A stretch of DNA of 62,000 nt from Phoronis australis (Eukaryota > Phoronida > Phoronidae), in NCBI GenBank assembly GCA_002633005.1, contig NMRA01000012.1:1801992-1863991 (forward strand). The letters run 5' to 3'. Every line of letters begins with the position of its first letter. Positions within the stretch are counted from its first letter, which is position 1. The translations under genes were made by a program, and so were the position numbers. Shown one piece after another: positions 21,201-33,200 of this stretch. The notes under the pieces were generated by a model that saw only the letters and a program-made list of their open reading frames with translations, made no database searches and was not told where the DNA came from.

Positions 21201-24200
21201 GATGTCATTTTTTCAAAAACGTTCTTGAACACTTTTAACATNATGAAGTTTGCAGCTAAAACACTCGTACATTAGCTTTTCATTTGTCTTTGTAATGCCG
21301 GCTGTAAAATCATCTATAACTCCTCCAAGGATTGCTGATTTTATAGTTATTCGTTCCTATTGAACACACAGTAATTGTCTGCTGAAATAGGCCAATCAAG
21401 TACTGTGTCATCTCTGTACTACAAACTTTCAAAACCTGACCTGCTGCCGTTTGGGAAAAACTGACGCCAGTCGCATGTACAAGATGTATAGGCCTAACTA
21501 TAAAAACACGTTCGCAATCAAAACGCCAACTGTACGATATTTTTATATTTACTTGAAGAATAACTTGGCAAAATAAATTTCGCAGTAAATATGTTGCTTT
21601 ACCGTGCTACTTTGTACTCACGCTACTGGTAGCATTTATGTTCGATTTACATGCAATTTACACGCAGCATGTATCTCGTTAATTGCCTTAACCCTACATT
21701 GTATACCAGGATGTCATTTTTTCAAAAACGTTCTTGAACACTTTTAACATACAACTCAAAATCGGCACGTACATAAAACTACATGTGCTGCCAATAGACA
21801 AAGCTAAAATTGTTTTCGTTACAAGATAGTGGATACGGAGAACTTTTCATCGGGATTCCTGTTTTTTTCTGAAAACACAGAGGTCGGTGTATGTATCCAT
21901 TTACTGTTAGTTTGGATTTGCTTTATTATCATGATGGGTGTAGAGTTTCACGCGAAATTTACATTCAAGATGGCGACTATGGCCACCATTTTGTATTATT
22001 CATTTGATCTGAGACGCCTTTGGAGCAAATTGAACAAAAATGCAAAAAGTGGTTACAGCAATTCTTCATATTTTGCTTTGAGGAGCTGTGACCTGCGATC
22101 CTTTCAGCGTTGCTGCCGTCGTCGGCAGTGGCGTCATTGTCATTGTTATCGTTGGTGTAGTAGGCACCGTCGTTGTCACTGGCAGAGACCAGTCGTAGTC
22201 ATTGGCAGTCTTGTCTCTTCGTAATCGCATCGGCGTCAATGTTGTTGAGCTGCTGACGGCATCGTCGCTGTTGTTGCCAATGTCAGCGTCATCGGCCGTG
22301 ATTTGTTTCATCGGCGTCATTGTCGTATTTGTTGGTGATATCGCTTTCGCCATCTACCTCAGTTCTAAGATTTTACTCGATTTTCCTAGGTGTCGCTTCT
22401 AAGAGCACTTTCGCTTGTGCTTTCTCACATAGAACCTGACACAGTCTGGTCAATGCACGAACTTTCGTTGTTTCAAGAACGTCAAATGTCTGATTGCATG
22501 TATACACATTTGGTTGCACCTCATACACATTCTACTCGGTAGGTGGCCTGTCGTATGCTCGGGTATACTAACGGATCCGCTCATACCGGGTCCACCTTCA
22601 AAACTGCGCTTAATAGCAAAACATACTACATGAGGAATGTCGATTGCCACGGAAACGAGACGAATTTGGAGGATTGTGCTCGGATCGTTGGGGGAACGTG
22701 TCAAGGACATCAGGAGCATGTGGGAATGAATTCTGCCGGAGTGAGCTGCTTTAACGACACCGATGAAAACGAGTTCCTTTGTAAGTTCCATGATTGCTCC
22801 CATATCTGGAAATACTTAGGTTAAATGGATTGTATAAAGTTAATGTGACTTCGTCAGAAACCAATATAATTTGTCCAGCTAATCTGAGTTCCGCATTACG
22901 GAAGTTCATGGATTATTGCGCTGGGTGTGTGATAGACCATGCACAATAAGGTGGCCCAGCTGGTCACATGTTACAGTCATGTAGTTCATGTGGAAGAGTC
23001 CACAGCAAAATATCTCGCCACTGTGTATAACAGCTTCTTATTTAATTTGACCTTTTCTTATCTAGTACTATATAAATATAACTGGACCCGTCACGGCGGG
23101 TCCAGTTTATAGATAGACCCATCCCGAATTTGGTGTACCCAGTTACAAAGAAAGACTTCGTTGATCAACATTCACTGACAGGTGTACCCACCTATAATCA
23201 TATTTTACGTAGAAACACATATATTTATGTGGGTGTCCCCATTTTTGTCCGTGAAAATTAAATTTTTACTAGATAAAAGTTCAAATTAAATAAGAAGCTG
23301 TTGTATACATTTCACAGTTGCTCGGTCACTTAGAATCTGTTCATGGGTTTTTCCGTCCATTTGAGCGCAAGATAGTACACGATGCATCTTATCTGATTTG
23401 GAACACTATACTTCCTTTCGCATGACATAGTTGAAGATAAGTTAATATAACATAGTTGGCATTGTGCCCAGGGCACCGTAAATGCCGGGTATGACAATGT
23501 GTGCCTATACATTTGCTAAATTTAAAGTAATTTCACTTCGAAGAGTGCCCACAGATGAGCTCAGAGTAGCGGCAGGCGCTAGAACGCTTTATCATCATAT
23601 GGTAGATAACAGTTCAATACTTGTCTACTGAGACCCAAAATTCTGGAAAGAAAGGAAAGCGGGAGAAGATTCTATAAAATTCATTTGTTTTTTCTAATTA
23701 ACACTCCAATCCGAGGATTGACGAGCTAAGATTAAAAACAAAATTGTTTAGGCTTAAAGTTGCACAGATTATTGGAATACCTGTGGGCCCACTTCTCCAA
23801 GCTTTCTGCTCGTGAACTGTACATCTTAACAGGTCTTCTTTTTGCTGTCAATACAGATGTTTTTCATTTGCAGCAAAACTGTTTCATCTTAGTGCAAAGA
23901 ATGACGTCGAACGATTGGTGCTGCATCATCACATGGTCTACGGCGACGTTTGCGATCCGACCTGGACACAGGAGGACGCCACCGTCCTGTGCAGGTTAAA
24001 GGGCATGGACTCGGGTCTGCCTGTCAAAGGTAAAGACCTGGTTGGTGAATCGACACCTGGAAGCTACGATTATCCAATTTGGAGAGTGAATTTCACATGT
24101 ACGGGTCAAGAGACTGATCTGAATGACTGTTCATCGGAGCCTGTAGGAGATCATTCGGATGATTGTCTCCAACACCAGCACTTTAGAGTTGGTGGTCTGT

Positions 24201-27200
24201 GCTGGAAGTCGAACGCTTCGTATAGCGACGTTCACACCACTATAGTTGGATCGCCAGGCAGGTATGGGTTGGTCAAAGTATTTTACAAAGACATTGGGGG
24301 TTATGTTTATGCCGACCCTGGAAAGTGGACGAAAAACGAGAGTGACGTAGTTTGTCGGGAGCACGGATTCAGCAGTAGCTATCCTATCGAAGGCAACATC
24401 ATGTACTCAGGCACGGCACCGCTAATCCTCTGGATTAAAAATCTAAAATGTAACGGGAGCGAAACAAGCATTAGGGTAAGTACACTGTATCATTTTTTAC
24501 CCTTACCAAAACAACTTACATTACGGTTCTACTCACTACTAGGCCTACAATGCCTTCCTTTATTAACAACTTCAGAATTTTCTGACCACTTTCCCAACAG
24601 AAACAAAATGTATAACAATGGTCTAATGGCGGTTCCTTACTTTCAAAACTAGTTGGAGTTGATTCTAAAAGCACAGTGTACCTGGTAACGCGAATGGGTG
24701 CCTAGTCATAAGACGTAAAATGCACTTGTATTGTCAACGGTTTCGGTTTTGCCTATTTCACAGCTTTCAGTTCAACAAGTGTGAGGATACTTTAATCAAG
24801 GACTGCTGAGAATATCCATAGGCGATTTGCGTTAAAATGATGACTGGTTGGACCAGGTACGAAGGCACGTCTTGTTGGCCTTGCCTTTGTTTGGAAGGTA
24901 CTCTGGTCCTGTGTCTTTTGATAGCCTACCGTATCCACCGATTTAAATGAAATTCTGACTGCTCACGAAGTCAATTCAGAAACGCGTTCCCCTCTTCTAT
25001 GGGTGCCAGTTACATGCATATGGTATGTAGTCCTACACCACAGATATGTTATCAACAAGCTTCAGCTAACGGTCTGCAACATGAAGCCGACATGCCCAAG
25101 AAAAAATACACCATGTGGCTTTTGTTTGTGGAAAGCCCTACGTCCGAGGCCCAGTTACTCTTGAACTTCATGGCCGAATGATCGTACTGTTTCGTCGCAG
25201 TATTCGTGGCCTACTATGTCACATACTCATTACTGTTTATAAATCACTTTATTTTTCGGAAAGGAATGTACTTACGAAAGTGGTTTCAACAATTCTACAT
25301 GGACGCTTGCTCAAAGTAATCACGTGACTGACTACAAATCGCGAAGAGTGGAAGTCGTCTGCTACAATGAACCAAACAGTAGGTGGCACTGTTCAAGTAT
25401 TCGAATTCGGTTGAATTGGTTTTAAAGTTTTCTTACCACCTTTTGCATATATGTCGTCCAAGCTGAATAAGTTCATTTCTATTAGAGTGTAATTTAAAAA
25501 TTACAGGAGGCTTTGAAATTGGTCTTTCCCCAAAAGAACAACTGTTGAGCATGATTGCTAATCGTTATGAATTTGATCTTAGACCAGAGACATACGATGT
25601 TTGCGTTTAGAGGTTTAGAGAGTACGACATATTGTTGTTGCTTAAGGCCATGCTCTATAAGGTGACTTGCACTGCACATAGTCTCACTGAACAGGCACAG
25701 TATTAGCCAGGATTTTGCCAGTCAGACATTCGCACTCCCTGAAAAACCAAATGGAATTCGTTAGAATTTTAGGGGCCCATGCCCGCCCTTGGCCCCCCTC
25801 TAAATCTGCCACTGTTGAAGCAGTGACAAACTTTCAATTCTTTTCGAGCCCAGAAGCCACTTCTTATTTGAATAAGGAACAACTTGAGATAAGCTCTGTT
25901 GCGCTATGTGGTCTAGCTCAATTAATAGTTTTGGCGGAGGGCGAGTTTATTGGCATTTCTGAGTGAAACTTTTGAAACACCATTTGCTGCTTCTCAACTA
26001 CAGGTCGAACCATACGTGTTGTAATAACGTTTGCAAACAGAACAACGCGACTGTACACAGAGCCGGATAAGGCTAAGTAAGCTATAGTTTAGAGGGAGTT
26101 GCACAAGATGGAAACGACGCGCTTCTTATCCACGGGGGGGGGGTGAAATTTGTTCTCACGTCAGCTTACGTAAACTCCTAGACTTTTTATACCTTATGAA
26201 CCCAACGAAACCTAATCCTGCACTGGCTGTCATAGTCGATATTAACTCACCAGGATCATTATAGCTAGATAATAAGAACGAAAACTTCAATTTTAGCGGA
26301 GGTCAACCTGCAAGTCTACTCGAAGTACAACTCCGATGATAACTACTTATTCGGTCGCTTGGACGTCCTGCATGTGGGTGTCACAGGGACGGTGTGTAAT
26401 ATGGGATTTGACGACGCCGATGCTGTTGTTGCATGCAAACAGCTGGGGTACGAATCGCTTTGTTGTCCAGCCCTTCTCTGACTTTTAAGAGTGTTAATGG
26501 GACTGTGTTCCATAGACCAAGACAATCGTGAAAAATGTTAGTGCGATCATGTGGTTCTCTTATCCATTGCGATATTTAGAAAAGACTTGCGTTTTCGAGT
26601 TTTTTCTAGTTTACGTAACGCAGGCCAAGTGAGCAGTTGTGATGGCATTAAGCCATTTCTAAAAACCTGTGGACGTCAGAATTAACAAGGATAGAGTAAA
26701 ATTTATGTTAAATCTATACCAAAAGATTAATTTCAAATAATATGTCTCAAATTTGCAGTCACGGCAGCATATTCATGCGCGCACCCAGCCTTCAATATGG
26801 GGGGGCTCGAATTCCTGACGTTATGGACCTTATGCTAACAAAAGAGCGGGCGGACTAAAAAAAAAAAAAAAAAAAAAACGGGAGCACTACTATGAATTGC
26901 GCGTTTGCACTTATTTACTGGACTTTTGTCCCATTTCTTCGAACATTTTTTCTCTCAGGGGTGAACCTTTTTGCCCACTTTGCCAAATGGGGGGATTGTG
27001 CAAGCCCCCCGAGCCCCCCTGGGTGCGCGCATGATATTGTTTAAAGAGGCCTGGAACACGCAAAACAGATTTGACTAAATTGCACATTTTAAAGTGATTC
27101 TCTGTCACTGAAGCAGAATTCAATCTGTTCACTAGGTATTTTACAGTTCGTTCGTAAAAAAATTTAGTTTTTGTTGATGTCAAAGCACTTTTCTTTTAGT

Positions 27201-30200
27201 TTCGAATTTCAAGTGATCTCATCAACTGCTCGTCACTTCGTCGACTTTTTTCCCAGAAATCTAAGCACGTCGCCTTATTTGGCATGGCAAGACAGGGACG
27301 TAGCACATTTCCTTATATGGAAAATGTGACCTTTGATCTTTGATGCAAACAAAAAGGCAATTGGTTTAACTCTTAATTGTTTAAATTTAGTTTACGTATT
27401 GAAGTATTCAAATATATTTTGAAATACACTCGGAATTCTTTCTGGGAAATCGCTTACTTCTTCACTGGCTTGCCTCATACTGTGTTGTCGACCTCAGATT
27501 GGGAGTGCGATCACACATGATAATCTGCCGTTTAAAATATCCATCTCGTCAATCAGTTGTTTGTCGGATGTCTTTGAGCGCATGCGCGCATTAATCATAA
27601 GTGGGGGAGATCAGAAACTCTTGGTGACTACGGAGTTCATCCTTAGCGCGTATTTCACAAATTGGTGTGATTTTTTTCTGGAAATTCCCTTCCAGGGGAA
27701 AGAGAGTAACTCTGTAGTAAACGTTGCGAGATTGCCAGGAATCGTTGACTAGCTTCCGCGTTCCATGCCCGACTTTAACATTTTAACGTTGCGCGTAGAC
27801 TTAGCCACAGAATTCCATCAACTGAAAAACTTTTGAGGGGTGAAAGTGAACGCGTTTCACCGAAGCTTATGTATGATCATCTGGGGCGCGTTCCGTAGCT
27901 GCAGGACATTCGCTAGCAAAGCTAGTGTGATCACCTGCTTCGTTTGTGTTGTATGGCGATATCTCGTAAAGACTTTTAATGAGTCATTTCGCCTTGAAAG
28001 TGTTTGGGGCGTACCGTAGACGTAAGCCACTCGTGAGCAAAGCTAGTATCATCTGCTTCGCTTGGCTAGATCTCACGAAGACTTGAGTGTTCGCTTTTGG
28101 TCCACAGGAACGCAACCCTAGTATCTTTTATTAGATGGACACGGTAGTTGAGTCAAACTGTTTCCTCTCCAGGTTTAAAAATGGCGTCCGTTCCAAAACT
28201 AGAGGTATTCAAAGAATTCCATGGTTGAGCAATTTGCGATGTCATGGTAACGAGACAAGACTGACAGACTGTTCACATGACGGGTTAGCCTCGAATCTGG
28301 TTAGTGCGGAGTGCAGCCAACAACAGCATTCCGATGCAGGGGTCTTCTGCTACAACAGTGACAAAGGTTAGTGTCAGTCTGTGATACAGACCTTTGTGAT
28401 ATAAGGAGGGAGATGGATTTTGTCCCACTTCCCTCTGCATCTTGGTGCTAAACTGTTACAACAATTTGTTGATGTCTGGCACCATTGTCACCTTCTTCAC
28501 AATGTTGCACTTCATGGCTAGTCTCGTAAGATATCAACTAGCACCTTAAAATGTTGCACTGGACATCCTCACTTCTACGATTTCCAGTTTTATTAATATG
28601 ATGCTAGTTGTTAGCTAGAACATTCAGCACACCAACGAAGTAACGTGTGGCCATTGCATTCTCTGTAGTTAAGTATGTTTGCACTTTCGACCAGTCTCAA
28701 CTACCAGTATCCCTCTTTCTTCCCTTGCTTCCCTGTGCACGTCCATTCCATGGTTTATCTGTACATGTCTAGATGGTTAGTCACTCACTCTCTCTCGTTT
28801 TCTCTGCTTATCTTATGCACGTGGCTTCTACCACTTGTACCATTCACGTGTACTTTTTCAGACTATTACGAGGAATACCGATTGCGAGGTGGTGCATGGA
28901 ACTGGGGTTACCTCGAAGTCACCATAGCTGGACTTACTGGCACTGTTTGCTATTCCCATGTAAAGGCATACCAACTGTGTCGTCAGTTTGGTTACGTGTA
29001 CGCATCGTCTTTCACTAAAGATTACGGTAAAGGTCGTGGTCCGGTGTTGGTTCAGTTTGACCATGGAAGTCCCTGCAGTCACGTGGGTAACATCCTGGAC
29101 TGCAGAGTAAGTACAGTAAGAGTGAGTGAAGGACTGGACGCTCTCTTTTTAATCAAAGTTAAAATAAGGAAGTAGTGTATGTTGGCTAATTGTGTATATG
29201 CTACTCCTATTTTGTAATTTATTGTTGAGCGATGATGAAGTTAACAAGAGCAGCTTTATGCAACAAAGTCTTGAATTGGTCATAGAACTCTAACCTAAGC
29301 CTTCGTTTGAAGAATGAACACAGCGCCTTTATTATAATTGAATCGACACAGAGTTAATCGTACAAGCATGATCGTGTTCTTCGAAAAATGATGAATATAG
29401 AGACTTGTCAAGTTGGATAAATCCAGGAGTGAACCACATCAGTAAGACATGATCGATTTTTCTGACATACACACGCGCGCGCGCACACACACGCACAAGC
29501 ATACTCGCACCTACCCACCAATACACACTGAAACTTGGTCGTGTTAACAACAAACGGAGTTAAAGCTGCAATTCTCCCTGTTTATCTGACTAAAAACAAA
29601 AATCGGATTGGCGTTATACTCTCATCAAATCGGTCTCATAATATTCCATGCCGTGATAGGACTTCATTGTCGTTAACAACTCAGTTTTCAGTAATGCTTC
29701 TCTCAACAGGCCCTTAAGGAAAGTAAAATATATTCGTGGGAAGATGAAGTTGACCGCACCAGAATCGTTAAATATCATCCGTAGCATAATGCAAGTCAAA
29801 AGGAAATGACCGTTATTAACCTCCACCGCTTCCTGTGCGGCCATGTTAAAACTTCCTTCGAGTGCCTTGCTCTTGCTTTATACAGGTAAACCAATTTGGA
29901 GACACGTACTGCCATCACAATCATGGGCTGGATGGTGGAGTACTCTGCTCCCATTCTAGTTCCAGTCAGTGTCAGAATAAACTCATCGACCTGTCTGAAG
30001 CTCAAGGCATCATACAATCCGGTTCACCAGGTACCGTGTTTTCTTACGTCCGCTCCTAAGCATAACTGCTTTGTTAAAATAAATCGTACAAATGTGGTAT
30101 GTGTTCTCTTCCTCACCTCACCTTCCTTTTCTGCCCCACGTATTAACTTGCTCAGTCCAAGACCTGTCTTTCTGTGTTTAAGCAGTTCACGTGTTCACTT

Positions 30201-33200
30201 GTGAGGGCAGTATAAGGTGAATGTGAATAAAGTACTATTAATGAAGGAGGCCAAGACCCATTTGAAGCTTTCACGGAAACCCTTCTGGTTATTTCATCTG
30301 GAATGGATGTTCTATTAAAAGGATACCGAAGTCCGTTCTTGGTGATAACATTGAAAACAGATTCTTCCATCTGCTTTTATACAACTAGTACAACTTCCCA
30401 GAAAAAATGAAAGTTGTTCAGCCTAAAATACTTCCTCACAGTCAGTTCACCAAGTACACCGTGATGTGATTTGCGGTCGGCTTTCCTTTCCCGAAAGAGT
30501 TTTCAAAGATGTTCTACACCTTCAATGGTCAAATAGGTTTGCCTAGCACCCCATGAATTCGTTCAAAGTTTTAAGTCGACTTTACAAACTTACTTTTAAG
30601 TACACATTAACTCACATTGTTCGTGGCAAATTGACATGAGATATAAATAGCTCTGGGCGTAGAAAACTAGGGCGAGGTCCTACATCGGCACCATGACATC
30701 AACAAAAGTTGAGCAGTGGACTTGTCTCACAAGATTTCTGCTTGATTTGTATCAAGTTCCGTCTACAGATGCGTGTTGCTGAGTTTCTTGTTCTTTTTAG
30801 ATTCCTACTATGTCAACAACAGAAAATGCAGCTGGCGAGTGTCCGTAGCTAAACCATACGTGGTTGCACTTTCCTTCGTAAAATTCAAGGTACGGTGAGA
30901 GCTCGAGGAGTCAACTATTATAAGCGAGATTGCTGGTAGTGATTAGTATGGCGGGGAAGAATTCCGAGAAAGGTTGCATAGTAACTAGAGGGGTAAAATT
31001 TAAGTAGTTTTGTATAGGCTAACCATGAACGATCAATAGATATGAATTTAACTCTGAAACATAGGCAAAAGGTCCAATGATATTCAACATGGACGTAGTA
31101 TATCTTCTTGTACATGATCATGAAAATCGTCCAACGAGTTGTAATCCGACAGAGAGAGAACACAAGTATAACCTCAGGCAACGTTCTGTTGGCGCAAGAA
31201 ACTTTCGAAAACGCAAGATCACACAAGTCTTTGCGAGATACCGATATGGGAGCACGTGGCGTGTCTAGCTGTTTTCGCAATATTGTCTTCTGTCTTTGGA
31301 AGGCAACCCTGTTCCCGACGGTTGTTCATGTGTGCTTGTTTAGTCCCGCATCAATTTAGACTGCCGAAAATCGCTGCCGACCCAACAATATAAATGGATG
31401 TTATGTTAATCAATTTTGTTGATTCTACAGCGAGTTCTAGGCAACTACGACCAGGTTGTAAAACGTGGAGTCATCGGTGATAAATACGTTTTGTGTTGAG
31501 GCATCGATTCTAACTGAAGAAATGCTGGATGCCGTAAACACTGTTTGTAGACATTTTGCAAAACATGAGGCCCCCTTGTACAACTCGATTCAACCTGATG
31601 AGTTCAGAAGACTTCAAAAACACAAAAAAGAACTAAGCATTTTGACTTTAAACCAACAAGGAACATTTACCCATGCTTTCTATCTTGCAGACGTATTGTC
31701 CTAATGACTTCGTGGACGTTCGAGACGGTACAGACTCTTTGTCACCGTTGATCGTCCCTACGCTATGTGGTTCTGGTCGCGGAATAAACGACGATCCTCT
31801 CGTGTCGACGGAGAACTCGATGTATATTCAATTTACATCGGACAATTCTGGAACAACGACAGGTTTTGTGGCGAACTACAGACGCATTTGCCTCGGTTTG
31901 GATGTGTTTATTGACTCTGGTGAAACTATTATGAGCTTCATTGGAAATACGTTCAAAATACTAAATGTATCTTCAGAACAGTGCCAGATTGAATGCGACT
32001 TTGATGAATATTGCAAAGAGATGTATTATGAAGTTTTGGCACGACGCTGCATCCTCGACCTTGCGAGCTATTACGGTCCGTATACTAACTTAAGCAATGT
32101 TAGCGTTATTACGTTTACTCGCTCTTGTACTCCGTGTGAACGTTCTTGGAGCGACCCAGGGAATGGACTTTTGTCCGGATACAAATTCAGCATTGATTAC
32201 TACACAGACGTAACGTCTCTTACAGCTTGTCAAAAGATATGCACAGATCGAGCTTACTGTGTTTCTGTTAGCCACTCCGTGTTAACCAAAACATGCACTT
32301 TGAATTTCCAAACCTTACCCGATGGAACTGTTCATAGCAACCAGAATTCCCAGTACAAGCACGCCTTCGTTTCTTGCTCAGCATTAAGTTCAAAGATGTC
32401 ATGCAACGATTATACAAACAACCAAAGGACGAAAGCTCTCGAAAATCAATCTTATCTTGTTTCAAGAAATGGAAGCTACTCATTGTCATTCTGCGACTTC
32501 TCAGGACCATCGCCATGGACAATGATACCGGTGACTGCCCTAACAGATGACGCGATAAAATGGTCACCAGCCGGTATTCCCTACACGAGTCTCGATGTCT
32601 TGAAGCACTTTGAAGAGCTAAGGCCTTTAACCCAAAACGACTGGTTTTCTTACATTTTCATTGACCAGGCTGGCATGGGTGGAATTTGGACTATGAGACA
32701 TAACGACTCTTTATTGTCTAACAACACGTGCAAACAGGAGTCATTTACTCTCAAGGAAAAGTTTGGAAACTGGACCTCAGACGACAGTTTGAAGGATTGC
32801 CTACAGGTATTGTGTATAGTATATTGTTTTGTGATTGATCATTTTGAAGCCTTCCTCCAACGGACTTATGGTAATCTAGTTAGCAATGCGTGACAACACG
32901 CTTTTGTGTAGAAAAACACATAAAATGATACGCGGAGTAGCCTTTGATTTTTGTCACACGTCCCATTGAATCATGGTGCTAAAAACCTGTTACAGCTCAG
33001 TGGAAATTCCTCGTCCAGGTCTGTAGACTTTAATGCCGAAAACCCGCAAATAGTAAGGCAATGTGAAGCCTAACCGTTCATTACATTTGACAATTAATGA
33101 CTTCAGTGTGACCACAGAGACGGTTTTGACACATTTTATTGCATAGATAAATTTACATGTGATACTGTTCAGGCTTTAAAGTAAACTTGAGGTTTTTCTT

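Noticed and set aside
21829-22402. Overlapping ORFs on both strands
   Set aside because: Arise from a GTT/GTC trinucleotide-biased tract; Arg/Cys/His or Thr-rich low complexity, no splice support.
31432-31486. Extra exon between CUB exons (after TTCTACAG)
   Set aside because: Inclusion would insert non-CUB residues in the middle of the CUB domain; skipping it joins 30889 to 31691 in phase with a normal CUB pattern.
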